The notes beneath the pieces are model-generated. The model had not been told where the DNA came from and made no database searches. It saw only the letters and a list, made by a program, of their open reading frames with translations. The translations under genes and the position numbers were made by a program. A stretch of 64,000 bases of DNA from Dinoroseobacter sp965279125 (lineage in GTDB: Bacteria > Pseudomonadota > Alphaproteobacteria > Rhodobacterales > Rhodobacteraceae), in the NCBI GenBank assembly GCA_965279125.1, contig CBDIHL010000034.1, forward strand, positions 1-64,000. Reading direction: 5' to 3'. Below, one piece after another: positions 52,231 through 61,657 of this stretch; position 1 is the first letter of the stretch; each line of letters begins with the position of its first letter.

Positions 52231-53448
52231 ATGGAACTTCTTAGCTGGGGCGAGATTATCGTCCGTGTTCTATGGCAGTTTATGCCCGTCTGGATTGCGC
52301 TGGTCCTGACCTTTGTGGTCTCGATCATGTTCAAGCGGAAACTGGGGCTTTACGGCAAACTTTTCGACAGCCTCATCGGCATGATCGGCTTCGCGCTGGT
52401 GATGTTCTGGGTCTATACGGCGCTGTTCAACGGCCTGTTCGGGCTGATCGCGACCTTCGATCCGCTCAGCCAGGTCTCGGGCCTGAAAAACAAGGTGCCC
52501 GGCTCGCCGATGCCCAACCCCGAGGACGGCCAATATGGCTATTACCTCTTCGGCGGGGACAACTTGGCGCGCGATGTGTTCAGCCGCATGGTGTCGGGAT
52601 CCGTGGTCGTGGTGCAGATCGCACCATTGGCGACGCTCTTTGCCTTTATGGTCGGCATCACGCTGGGTCTTCCCGCAGGCTATTACGGTGGCAAGCTGGA
52701 CACATTCTTGTCGTTCCTGTCCAACCTGATCCTCGCCTTCCCGGTGATCTTGCTGTTCTACCTGCTGGTGACACCGGAAATCGTCGAGACAGGCATTCCG
52801 AACTTCATGGCAACGGTGCTGTTTATCTTCCCGATCGTGTTCATGGCCGTCTTGCTGAATTCGCGCTTTTACACGCGCCCGACATTCCGCACACCGCTGC
52901 TGATTGCGGTGCTGGGGGTGATGTTCTGGATCTATTTGTCGATGATCTCGACCAATGGCTATCTGGTGAACAATGACGATCTGACGATCCCCGCACTTCC
53001 AGCCATGCTCGACCTGTTCGATGTGCCGGGCGGTATCCTTGTGGTGTTCGTGTCGGTGGTGTTCGTGAACTCGCCCACAGTGTTTCGTATCGTCCGGGGC
53101 TTGGCGCTGGACATCAAGACACGCGACTATGTGGCAGCGGCTCAGACGCGCGGTGAGGGGCCTTGGTACATCATGCTCTGGGAGATCCTGCCGAACGTGC
53201 GTGGCCCGCTGATCGTCGATTTCTGTCTGCGCATCGGCTACACCACGATCCTGCTGGGGACCTTGGGCTTCTTTGGCCTCGGTCTGCCCCCAGAAAGCCC
53301 CGATTGGGGGTCCACGATCAACGAGGGCCGGAAACTCCTGTCGATCTTCCCGCACCCTGCCCTGCCACCAGCGCTTGCGTTGATGAGCCTTGTGTTGGGT
53401 CTGAACCTGCTGGCCGATGGCCTGCGCGAAGAAAGCTTGAAGGACTAA
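52231..53448 (+). CDS. Peptide-type ABC transporter permease (DppC-like), long form
   Basis: At 405 residues this is longer than a typical DppC (about 300). The N-terminal part has two membrane segments and a loop with F-D-P-L-S-Q; the core permease domain follows, with the EAA motif (D-Y-V-A-A-A-Q-T-R-G-E-G-P-W-Y) and the C-terminal G-L-P-P-E-S-P-D-W-G motif of the DppC family. The extra length lies mostly before about residue 150 and in a stretch near 215-270. It is part of the operon (4 nt before the ATPase gene). Confidence 0.92.
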   Translation: MELLSWGEIIVRVLWQFMPVWIALVLTFVVSIMFKRKLGLYGKLFDSLIGMIGFALVMFWVYTALFNGLFGLIATFDPLSQVSGLKNKVPGSPMPNPEDGQYGYYLFGGDNLARDVFSRMVSGSVVVVQIAPLATLFAFMVGITLGLPAGYYGGKLDTFLSFLSNLILAFPVILLFYLLVTPEIVETGIPNFMATVLFIFPIVFMAVLLNSRFYTRPTFRTPLLIAVLGVMFWIYLSMISTNGYLVNNDDLTIPALPAMLDLFDVPGGILVVFVSVVFVNSPTVFRIVRGLALDIKTRDYVAAAQTRGEGPWYIMLWEILPNVRGPLIVDFCLRIGYTTILLGTLGFFGLGLPPESPDWGSTINEGRKLLSIFPHPALPPALALMSLVLGLNLLADGLREESLKD

Positions 53449-53452
53449 GATC

Positions 53453-55540
53453 ATGGCAAAATGGGATTATGACGGCCCGATCCTCGAGATCGAAAACCTG
53501 TCCATCAGCTTCTTTACGCGTCTGCGGGAAATTCCTGCGGTGATGGACTTCTCCTGCGTCGTGCAACCCGGCGAGGCTATGGGCCTTGTCGGCGAGTCCG
53601 GTTGCGGCAAATCCACCGTTGCCCTCGGGGTCATGCAAGACCTCGGGGTGAACGGCAAAATCGTCGGCGGCACGATCAAATTCAAAGGGCGAGACCTGAA
53701 TTTGATGAGCCCCGAAGAGCTGCGCGATATCCGCGGCTCGGAAATCGCGATGATTTATCAGGAACCCATGGCCTCGCTGAACCCGGCGATGAAGATCGGC
53801 AAGCAGCTGATGGAAGTCCCGATGATCCACGAGGGCGTGTCCGAACAAGACGCGTATGACCGTGCGTTGGAAGTTGTCACCGACGTGAAACTCCCTGATC
53901 CTAAACGGATTTTAGGAAGTTACCCACACCAGCTTTCCGGCGGCCAGCAACAGCGCATTGTGATCGCGATGGCGCTGATGTCCAAGCCCTCGCTGTTGAT
54001 CCTCGACGAGCCGACCACCGCACTTGACGTGACCGTCGAGGCCGCCGTGGTCGAGTTGGTGAAGGATCTGGGCAAGAAATACGGCACCTCCATGCTGTTT
54101 ATCTCGCACAATCTCGGCCTCGTGCTGGAGACCTGCGACCGTCTATGCGTGATGTATTCCGGCGAGGCTGTTGAGGCGGGCTCCATCGAAGATGTGTTCG
54201 ACAAGATGCAGCACCCTTACACACAGGCGCTGTTCCGCTCGATCCCGCTGCCTGGGGCCGACAAAAACTCGCGTCCGCTGGTCGCGATCCCCGGCAACTT
54301 CCCCCTGCCCCACGAGCGCCCTCCGGGCTGTAACTTCGGGCCACGCTGCGATTATTTCGAGGCCGGGCGTTGTGATGCGACCGATATCAAGATGTCAAAG
54401 GTCGCCGGCAACGATCGCCACACCACCCGTTGTTTGAAATTCGAGGAAATCGACTGGCACGCGCCGCTGGAACTGGCCGATACAAAAGAAAAAGGTGAGA
54501 TCGGCGATGTCGTTCTGCGCATGGATGATCTGAAGAAATACTACGAGGTCGCTGCGAGTGCGCTGTTCGGCGGGGCCAACAAGAAGGTTGTTAAGGCCAA
54601 CGAGACCTTGTCATTCGAAGCACGCGAGTCGGAAACTCTAGCAATTGTTGGCGAATCCGGTTGCGGCAAGTCAACATTCGCAAAGGTTCTGATGGGGCTT
54701 GAGACGGCGACGGACGGCAAAATTCTGATCGACAACCGCGAAATTCAGGACACGCCGATTGAAAATCGCGACACCAAGACGGTGTCCGAGGTGCAGATGG
54801 TGTTCCAGAACCCCTTCGATACGCTTAATCCCTCGATGACGGTGGGACGCCAGATCATTCGCGCGCTGGAGATCTTCAAGATCGGCAATTCCGAGGAAGA
54901 GCGGAAGAACCGGATGCTCGAGCTTCTCGATCTGGTCAAACTACCCCGCACCTTCGCAGACCGGATGCCACGGCAGCTGTCTGGCGGTCAAAAGCAACGC
55001 GTCGGTATCGCCCGTGCCTTTGCTGGTGACGCCCGGATTGTTGTGGCGGACGAGCCAGTCTCGGCGCTTGATGTGTCGGTCCAGGCGGCGGTCACCGACC
55101 TGCTGATGGAGATCCAGCGCAAGAACAAAACCACGCTCCTGTTCATCAGCCATGACTTGAGCATCGTGCGCTATCTATCTGATCGCGTTATGGTTATGTA
55201 TCTTGGACACGTGGTTGAGATGGGAACGACGGATCAGGTCTTCAGCCCGCCGTATCATCCTTACACCGAAGCGCTTCTATCGGCGGTGCCCATCGCCGAC
55301 ACCTCGATCACCAAGAAGCACATCGTGCTTGAGGGCGATATTCCATCGGCGATGAACCCACCTTCGGGCTGCCCGTTCCAGACGCGGTGCAACTGGAAGG
55401 ACAAGGTCGCAGGCGGTCTGTGCGAGAAAGAAGTGCCGCCGGTGCGGATGCTCGCGGATGGCCATCAGGTCAAATGCCACCTGCCCGATGCCGAGTTCGA
55501 CGGCATGGAGCCGGTTATCAAGCTGGCGGCCGCTGAATAG
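53453..55540 (+). CDS. Fused peptide-type ABC transporter ATPase (DppD-DppF)
   Basis: This 695-residue protein is two complete ABC ATPases in one chain. The first has Walker A GESGCGKS at 47-54 and signature L-S-G-G-Q-Q-Q-R; the second has GESGCGKS at 400-407 and L-S-G-G-Q-K-Q-R. Each is followed by a C-terminal oligopeptide-type tail with Cys residues (P-P-G-C-N-F-G-P-R-C and P-S-G-C-P-F-Q-T-R-C). It powers the permease pair. The stop is followed by a terminator, which separates it from the dehydrogenase gene. Confidence 0.94.
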   Translation: MAKWDYDGPILEIENLSISFFTRLREIPAVMDFSCVVQPGEAMGLVGESGCGKSTVALGVMQDLGVNGKIVGGTIKFKGRDLNLMSPEELRDIRGSEIAMIYQEPMASLNPAMKIGKQLMEVPMIHEGVSEQDAYDRALEVVTDVKLPDPKRILGSYPHQLSGGQQQRIVIAMALMSKPSLLILDEPTTALDVTVEAAVVELVKDLGKKYGTSMLFISHNLGLVLETCDRLCVMYSGEAVEAGSIEDVFDKMQHPYTQALFRSIPLPGADKNSRPLVAIPGNFPLPHERPPGCNFGPRCDYFEAGRCDATDIKMSKVAGNDRHTTRCLKFEEIDWHAPLELADTKEKGEIGDVVLRMDDLKKYYEVAASALFGGANKKVVKANETLSFEARESETLAIVGESGCGKSTFAKVLMGLETATDGKILIDNREIQDTPIENRDTKTVSEVQMVFQNPFDTLNPSMTVGRQIIRALEIFKIGNSEEERKNRMLELLDLVKLPRTFADRMPRQLSGGQKQRVGIARAFAGDARIVVADEPVSALDVSVQAAVTDLLMEIQRKNKTTLLFISHDLSIVRYLSDRVMVMYLGHVVEMGTTDQVFSPPYHPYTEALLSAVPIADTSITKKHIVLEGDIPSAMNPPSGCPFQTRCNWKDKVAGGLCEKEVPPVRMLADGHQVKCHLPDAEFDGMEPVIKLAAAE

Positions 55541-55568
55541 GCGCGCTGTCACGGTCAATTGTCGAAAG

Positions 55569-55599
55569 GGCGCGTTCTGCGGAGCGCGCCTTTTCTTTT
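55569..55599 (+). terminator. Terminator after the fused ATPase gene
   Basis: GGCGCG (55569-55574) pairs with CGCGCC (55585-55590), extended by A-A-A-G against T residues, and is followed by TTTTCTTTT. Stem lengthened by wobble pairs. Confidence 0.8.
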
Positions 55600-55686
55600 G
55601 TCCAATTCACCGTTTCTGTGTCGCAAATGGCTGACCGACTGTGCCCCTCATGACTAAGATGAGCGCAACAGTTTCGGAGAATACAC

Positions 55687-58113
55687 ATGAAAACCACAAC
55701 ACGCGTATGCGTCATCGGCGGCGGTGTCGTCGGCTGCTCGGTCCTTTATCACCTGACAAAGCTCGGCTGGAGCGACGTCATGCTGCTGGAACGCTCGGAG
55801 TTGACCAGCGGGTCCACATGGCACGCGGCGGGTGGGTTTCATACCTTGAATGGCGACACCAATATGGCCGCGCTCCAGGGCTATACCATCAAGCTTTACA
55901 AGGAATTAGAAGAGCTTACGGGCCAAAGCTGCGGCTTGCACCATGTGGGCGGCATCACGCTCGCCGACACCGCCGAGCGGTTCGATATGCTCAAGGCCGA
56001 GCGCGCCAAGCACCGATATATGGGGCTGCATACGGAAGTTCTCAGCCCTGAGGAAATCACCAAGATGACCGATGGCGTGGTCAATGTCGAAGGGGTTCTC
56101 GGCGGGCTTTACGATCCGCTGGACGGGCATCTGGATCCGTCTGGCACCACCCACGCCTACGCCAAGGCCGCGCGCCAGAACGGCGCTGAAATTGTGTTGC
56201 AAACACGCGTGTTGGAAACCAATCCTCGCCCAGATGGCACATGGGATGTGGTGACCGAAAAAGGCACGATCCACGCAGAACATATCGTCAATGCGGGCGG
56301 GCTTTGGGCGCGCGAAGTGGCTGCGATGGCAGGGCTTTACCTGCCGCTCGTGCCGATGGCGCACCAATACATCGTCACCGATGAGGTTCCCGAAATCTAT
56401 ACACGGGATACAGAATTCCCCCATGTGATGGATCCGGGTGGCGAGAGTTATCTTCGACAAGAAGGTCGCGGTCTATGTATCGGGTTTTACGAGCAAACTT
56501 GCGAGCCTTGGGCTGTGGGTGGCACCCCTTGGGACTTCGGGCATGAGTTGCTGAATGACAACTTGGACAAGATTGAAGACAGTATCGCCTTCGCCTATGC
56601 GCGCTTTCCAGTACTAGAAAAAGCCGGGATCAAAAGCGTTGTCCACGGCCCCTTCACCTTTGCGCCGGATGGCAACCCCCTCGTCGGCCCCGTTCCCGGC
56701 ATGCGCAATTATTGGAGCGCCTGTGCCGTCATGGCCGGCTTCAGCCAGGGCGGCGGCATGGGGCTTTCGCTGGCCCAATGGATGGTCGATGGGGCCCCCG
56801 ATTGTGATCCGCGCGGGTTTGACGTGGCGCGCTTCGGGCGCTGGACGACGCCGGGCTACACCGTGCCAAAAGTGATCGAGAATTACCAAAAACGCTTCTC
56901 TGTCGCCTATCCCAACGAAGAACTGCCCGCCGCGCGCAAGTTCCGCACCACCCCGATGTATGACGAATGGGACAAGATGGGGGCTGTCTGGGGCGCGCAA
57001 TACGGGCTGGAGGTCGTCAACTACTTCGCACTGCCCGGCGAGCCGCGGTTCGAGACACCGTCATTCAAACGCTCGAACGCGTGGGAGGCGACGAAAGCCG
57101 AAGTGCTGGCAGTCCGCAACACCGCAGGCATCAACGAGGTGCATAACTTCGGCAAGTTTCTCGTGAAAGGCCCCGGTGCCCGAGATTGGCTTGATCGGGT
57201 GATGGCTGGAAGGATGCCAAAAGAGGGCCGACTGAGCCTAACCCCAATGCTATCGCCGACGGGCAAGATTTTCGGCGACTTTACAGTGTCTTGCCTCGGT
57301 GCAGAAGAGTTTCAGCTGACCGCCTCCTATGGCAGCCAAGACTACCATATGCGGTGGTTTGAAGCCCAAGGTGCGAATACGGGACAGGGTGTACAAGTTT
57401 CAAACGTCTCGGATCAGCGCACAGGCTTCCAGATCGTCGGTCCAAGAGCCCGCGAAATCCTTGCGGCCTGCACTGATGCGGATGTCTCGGGCGAGGCGTT
57501 CAAGTTCCTCGATGTCAAACGCATGACTGTCGGTATGGCGGACTGCATCGTCCAACGCGTCAGCTATACCGGCGATCTGGGCTATGAGATCTACACAGAT
57601 CCGATGAGCCAACGCGCCTTGTTTGCAACGCTCTGGGCCGCGGGCGCGCCGCTTGGCATGCGCCCCTTCGGGATGCGCGCGATGATGAGCCTGCGTCTGG
57701 ATAAGTTCTTCGGCTCTTGGGCGCGCGAGTTCAGCCCGGATTACACCTGCGCCGAAACCGGCCTTGATCGCTTCATTTCCTTCAAGAAAAACAGCGACTT
57801 CATCGGTCGTGCGGCCGCAGAGGCCGAGCGTGCAACAGGCCCCGCACGCACGCTATGTGTCTTCGAGGTCGATGCGGAGGACGCCGATGTCGTGGCCTAC
57901 GAGCCGATCTTTGTCGACGACGAGGTTGTCGGGTTCTGCACCTCCGGCGGCTATTCGCACTATGCTGAAAAGAGCATCGCAATGGGGTTCTTGCCGACCG
58001 ACATGGCCGTGACAGGTGCCCAGGTCGAGATCGAAATCCTCGGCCAACGTCGCAAAGCCGCCCGGATCGAGACCCCGCTTTTTGATCCCGATGGCATGAG
58101 GATGCGCGGCTAA
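55687..58113 (+). CDS. FAD-dependent dehydrogenase with GcvT domain (dimethylglycine/sarcosine dehydrogenase-like)
   Basis: The 808-residue protein joins a D-amino-acid-oxidase-type FAD domain (N-terminal V-I-G-G-G-V-V-G-C-S, residues 9-18) with GcvT-type folate-binding domains (about 430-800). The motif S-G-S-T-W-H-A-A-G-G near residues 39-49 has the His that anchors FAD in dimethylglycine dehydrogenase. Such enzymes oxidise N-methyl groups and pass the one-carbon unit to tetrahydrofolate. It starts 146 nt after the ABC ATPase gene, past a terminator, on the same strand, and may act on the imported compound. The true substrate is open. Confidence 0.92.
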   Translation: MKTTTRVCVIGGGVVGCSVLYHLTKLGWSDVMLLERSELTSGSTWHAAGGFHTLNGDTNMAALQGYTIKLYKELEELTGQSCGLHHVGGITLADTAERFDMLKAERAKHRYMGLHTEVLSPEEITKMTDGVVNVEGVLGGLYDPLDGHLDPSGTTHAYAKAARQNGAEIVLQTRVLETNPRPDGTWDVVTEKGTIHAEHIVNAGGLWAREVAAMAGLYLPLVPMAHQYIVTDEVPEIYTRDTEFPHVMDPGGESYLRQEGRGLCIGFYEQTCEPWAVGGTPWDFGHELLNDNLDKIEDSIAFAYARFPVLEKAGIKSVVHGPFTFAPDGNPLVGPVPGMRNYWSACAVMAGFSQGGGMGLSLAQWMVDGAPDCDPRGFDVARFGRWTTPGYTVPKVIENYQKRFSVAYPNEELPAARKFRTTPMYDEWDKMGAVWGAQYGLEVVNYFALPGEPRFETPSFKRSNAWEATKAEVLAVRNTAGINEVHNFGKFLVKGPGARDWLDRVMAGRMPKEGRLSLTPMLSPTGKIFGDFTVSCLGAEEFQLTASYGSQDYHMRWFEAQGANTGQGVQVSNVSDQRTGFQIVGPRAREILAACTDADVSGEAFKFLDVKRMTVGMADCIVQRVSYTGDLGYEIYTDPMSQRALFATLWAAGAPLGMRPFGMRAMMSLRLDKFFGSWAREFSPDYTCAETGLDRFISFKKNSDFIGRAAAEAERATGPARTLCVFEVDAEDADVVAYEPIFVDDEVVGFCTSGGYSHYAEKSIAMGFLPTDMAVTGAQVEIEILGQRRKAARIETPLFDPDGMRMRG

Positions 58114-58136
58114 GCCCAGAACCGCAAACGAAAATC

Positions 58137-58160
58137 GGGGCGGCCTGCGAAGGCCACCCC
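58137..58160 (-). terminator. Terminator between the dehydrogenase and Hint genes
   Basis: The stem GGGG-C-GGCCT (58137-58146) pairs with AGGCC-A-CCCC (58151-58160), with one mismatch and a four-base loop. On the minus strand it is followed by GATTTT, so it mainly ends the Hint-protein transcript; it may also help the plus-strand gene. Confidence 0.7.
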
Positions 58161-58205
58161 AATCTTGCCCCCACCACGGGACACTCGTGTAATGCGCAGA
58201 CCGCG

Positions 58206-61200
58206 TTAGATAACCAATTTCGCCTCAAACCCACGCAAGGACCGGCGGGCCGAAGTGTAATCCTCGCGCCCTGCACGACTGCGCAGCTCGGGGAACAGGG
58301 CGAAAATCTCTTCGCGCTGCTCGCCATCGATCCCCTTCAAGGAGTGATCGCCCGGCTGGAAGCTTTCGGACCAAGCACCGTCGCCCATGACGACCTCGTG
58401 ACGCTCGCACATAAAGTGCACATAGGTTGTGCTGAGCATGTCGATGCGGTGGATGCCGTCCATTCCGACCATATGCTTGGCCGCGACCAGAACCTCTGGC
58501 TGCTCGAAATAGAGCGAAACATCGGGCGTATTCAGCAACATACGGTGGTTTGGCGAGACGATCATGTCGCGCTCAGGCAGACCATTGCCCAATGCGCCTT
58601 GGCGCACCAAGACCGGCTTCAGCTCGGGCATTTCCGCAAAACTGCGCGGTGTGACCTGCTTATGACCGACCCAAAGGATCTCCTGGAACCCATTGTCACG
58701 CGTGATGACCTTGTCGCCAACCTTGACGCTTTCCACGGGCACCTCTCCGCGCGGTGTTGCCACCAATGTGCCGGGGGTGAAGCAGGGAATGATGTTCTCG
58801 ATTTCCGAGAAATCAACGCTTGAGCCATCGGCGTTGAACACAATCGTCCCGGAGGTCGAGTCGCCATCGGCATCCACCGTCTCGTTCACGATGGTGAAGC
58901 CGCCTGCCACACCAGACAGATCAAGCGTGTCGAAGTCACCGCCGGGCACACCGCCATCGTCGGTGCCCCCATCGATGGTATCGCCGTCGAAATCCGCGGG
59001 ATCGGTGCCGAGGAAGGTATCTTGGCCGGCGCCACCGCTCATCTGGTCGGCACCTTGGCCGCCCACAAGCGTGTCGTTGCCATCGCCGCCCTCAAGGACG
59101 TCGTTGTCTTTGCCGCCATCAAGGAAGTCGTCACCAGTGCCACCGATCAGAACGTCATCGTCGTCCTCACCGAAGATCGTGTCATCGCCAGCGCCGCCAT
59201 CGATGATGTCGATGCCATTATTTGGCACCTGATCCGCCCCAAAGGGAGGGCCGTCTGAGCCATCGTCGGCGATATTGATCGTATCGGGGAAATCCGGGCC
59301 GAGGCCACCGAAGATCGTATCGTCGCCGTCACCGCCCTGGATGTCGTCATTGCCCTCGCCGCCCGTGATCGTGTCATCGCCGTCGCCACCAATCACAGTG
59401 TCATCGTCGATACCCGCATCGATCACATCATCACCGGTGCCACCATCAATGAAGTCGGCATCGTCGCCCGTGGTGATGGTGTCATCGCCAGCACCTCCGA
59501 ACACGACGTCCTTGTCGTTGTCGGGATCGGTATCGGCAGGGTACAGGCCTGGATAACCGATATCCGGCAAGGGGTTAGAGGACAAAGGTGCGCTGGTATC
59601 GATGACGTCATCGCCGTCGCCGCCATCTACCGTATCGGAGCCATCACCGCCCTCAACATCGTCATCGCCATCGCCAGCATCGATCGTATCGTCGCCGTTG
59701 CCACCATCGATGGTGTCATCCCCGTTGCCGCCTTCAATGGCGTCATCGTCCTCACCCCCGTCAATGGTATCGTCCCCATTGCCCCCGATGAGCGTGTCAT
59801 CACCGTCGCCGCCATTGAGGATGTCGTCGGAATTGCCGGTCTCGTCCACCGGCAGATCGCCTTCCAGATCGAGGCCCGGAACGGTGAAGCTTGTGCCCGA
59901 GGTGCCCAGATCGATGGACAAAAGCGGGTCATCATAATCCTGATCGCCCAACCCATCGAGGTCTTCGAACCCAAATGTCCCCTCGCCAATGGCCGCACCT
60001 TGGACGCGCACAAAGCCTTCGGGGTTCAGCACTGTTGGGTTGGTGGAGTGGAAGATATTGCCGGTCAGCGTCGTCTCGGTCCCGTCAGGGGCGACATGCA
60101 CCAGAAGCGGCGTCGGATCATTGATCGTTGCCGGATCACCCGCCGCATTCACGAACTTGTACGTGCCCGGTCCAAGCGCGCCAAAATCGTTCTGGGTGTT
60201 CCCCTCTTGGATCAGGAACGACACCACAGCCGTTCCGGGCTGCGCGGTATAGGAATAGGTGCTGACACCGGGGATCAAATCGCCGCCGGAGCCTTGCTGG
60301 CTGGCATTCTCGAACGCGATTTCCACGTCGAGGATCTCGCCCGTAACCGGATCAACGGTATAGAGGCCGACGGAGTTCTGAAACCCGGCCTCTTCGCCCT
60401 CAAAGGTCAGCGTGACATCGTTGACGGTATTGCCGTTCGGGCCATCGCCCACGAGCACATCATCGCCTGCGCCGCCATTCAGCTCGTCCGTGCCGTCACC
60501 GCCAAAGAGGATATCGTCACCGTCTTCGCCGTTCAACACATCATCACCGGCTCCGCCATAGACGTCGTCATCGCCCGCGCCCGCAAACACGGTGTCATCA
60601 CCGTCCCCGGCCAGAATGATGTCATCATCAGGCGCTTCGCCGGGCAGAACAGCATCACCCCCATCAACCACATCGCCATCGGGATCATCATCATAGGCGG
60701 CATCGATAAGATCATCGCCTGCACTGCCTTCGACAAGACCGTCGCCACCTGCCGGGGGCGGTCCGCTATAGACGGCCACATATTTCATCTCGCCCGCGAA
60801 CTCGCGGTCATACTGGCCATCGTTTTGCTCACGCGCACCAAAGACGAAACGCTCGTCATCATTGTCGCCGATATCGAAGGTCAGGCCGGTTTGCGGATCG
60901 GAGGTTTCGAACTCGGTCCCCGCGGTCAGGTTGAGCACTTTGAGCGTGACGCCAACCAGCTCGTCCCAGTTATAGGTGACGCGCACATCATCGCCGGGCA
61001 CGTAGAACCCGTTTGGCGTGCTGAGCTGCGTATTTTCGCCAGAACCGGAGAAATGCTGAATGCGCACGGCCCCGTTGGCGGTCGTATCCATGCCGAAATA
61101 GCCTTCGGAGGTGCGATCCGCCCATTCGCCGCGCGAGACGAGGTTGTCAGGGTTGCCACCGATCTGCGTGGATTTGTTGAACTCCACCTCGATGGTGCCT

Positions 61201-61415
61201 TGGGCCAGATCGAAGGGCGCATCGGCCCCCTCGACATCGATCCAGTCGTTATTGCCGTCAAACACCGCAGCTCCGCCCGCAGCCGTGGCATTGCCGTCAT
61301 AAACGCCGTTCTGCGCCTGCCCATCGGTCAGGCCGGTATCCGTCGCTTGCGTTGCGGAGTTGAATTCCCAAAGGCCAACGAGGGTCTGGGTGGGTCCGGT
61401 AAAATCATTCGGCAT
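58206..61415 (-). CDS. Large LamG/RTX/DUF4114/Hint-domain protein
   Basis: The 1069-residue acidic protein has no Sec signal and resembles type-I-secreted surface proteins. In order: a LamG/concanavalin-like fold (about 8-218), a block of Ca-binding RTX repeats (G-G-x-G-x-D type, about 224-325), a DUF4114-like domain (about 332-503, ending G-F-E-D-L-D-G-L-G-D-Q-D-Y-D-D), a second RTX block (about 530-820), and a Hint (hedgehog/intein) domain from Cys878 (P-C-F-T-P-G-T-L-V) to about 1020, followed by a C-terminal tail. Hint domains can self-process, so the repeat part may be released. No type I exporter gene lies in the window. Confidence 0.9.
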   Translation of the reverse strand: MPNDFTGPTQTLVGLWEFNSATQATDTGLTDGQAQNGVYDGNATAAGGAAVFDGNNDWIDVEGADAPFDLAQGTIEVEFNKSTQIGGNPDNLVSRGEWADRTSEGYFGMDTTANGAVRIQHFSGSGENTQLSTPNGFYVPGDDVRVTYNWDELVGVTLKVLNLTAGTEFETSDPQTGLTFDIGDNDDERFVFGAREQNDGQYDREFAGEMKYVAVYSGPPPAGGDGLVEGSAGDDLIDAAYDDDPDGDVVDGGDAVLPGEAPDDDIILAGDGDDTVFAGAGDDDVYGGAGDDVLNGEDGDDILFGGDGTDELNGGAGDDVLVGDGPNGNTVNDVTLTFEGEEAGFQNSVGLYTVDPVTGEILDVEIAFENASQQGSGGDLIPGVSTYSYTAQPGTAVVSFLIQEGNTQNDFGALGPGTYKFVNAAGDPATINDPTPLLVHVAPDGTETTLTGNIFHSTNPTVLNPEGFVRVQGAAIGEGTFGFEDLDGLGDQDYDDPLLSIDLGTSGTSFTVPGLDLEGDLPVDETGNSDDILNGGDGDDTLIGGNGDDTIDGGEDDDAIEGGNGDDTIDGGNGDDTIDAGDGDDDVEGGDGSDTVDGGDGDDVIDTSAPLSSNPLPDIGYPGLYPADTDPDNDKDVVFGGAGDDTITTGDDADFIDGGTGDDVIDAGIDDDTVIGGDGDDTITGGEGNDDIQGGDGDDTIFGGLGPDFPDTINIADDGSDGPPFGADQVPNNGIDIIDGGAGDDTIFGEDDDDVLIGGTGDDFLDGGKDNDVLEGGDGNDTLVGGQGADQMSGGAGQDTFLGTDPADFDGDTIDGGTDDGGVPGGDFDTLDLSGVAGGFTIVNETVDADGDSTSGTIVFNADGSSVDFSEIENIIPCFTPGTLVATPRGEVPVESVKVGDKVITRDNGFQEILWVGHKQVTPRSFAEMPELKPVLVRQGALGNGLPERDMIVSPNHRMLLNTPDVSLYFEQPEVLVAAKHMVGMDGIHRIDMLSTTYVHFMCERHEVVMGDGAWSESFQPGDHSLKGIDGEQREEIFALFPELRSRAGREDYTSARRSLRGFEAKLVI

Positions 61416-61426
61416 AATCTATACTC

Positions 61427-61657
61427 CTAGAACTGGCGCGTATGCGACGTGGGCTGGTGCGCGCGCGAACCGGCTGTGAGATCGAATTTTGGTTGCGGGA
61501 TGTCCGAGCGAGACGACAACGGTGCCCGGCGCGGTGCCGCAGCAAAGCGGTCAAGCAGCGCAGACATTTTGCGCATGATCGACATGCGTAGCGTTGCGAA
61601 AGACTGTTTGGTCATCTCTGTCATCCCGTTGGCAAACATGACCGGGATCCCGGCCAA
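61427..61657 (-). CDS. Possible small hypothetical protein upstream of the Hint gene
   Basis: A 76-codon frame (or 65 codons from the Met at 61624) ends 12 nt before the Hint-protein start on the same strand. It has a helical, basic middle (M-S-I-M-R-K-M-S-A-L-L-D-R-F). No family is recognised and the ribosome site is unclear. It could be a real leader gene or only untranslated leader. Confidence 0.3.
   Translation of the reverse strand: MAGIPVMFANGMTEMTKQSFATLRMSIMRKMSALLDRFAAAPRRAPLSSRSDIPQPKFDLTAGSRAHQPTSHTRQF

Noticed and set aside
52270..53454. A 394-codon minus-strand frame opposite the second permease gene
   Set aside because: His/Gln/Arg-rich antisense shadow with no ribosome site.
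58900..60700. Tandem repeat DNA resembling a CRISPR or satellite array
   Set aside because: The repeats are uneven, have no spacers and encode the G-G-x-G-x-D RTX repeats of the minus-strand protein.
60000..61430. A 476-codon plus-strand frame opposite the Hint gene
   Set aside because: It is a shadow of the RTX/LamG gene; its residues are an artefact of the repeat codons and it has no family signals.
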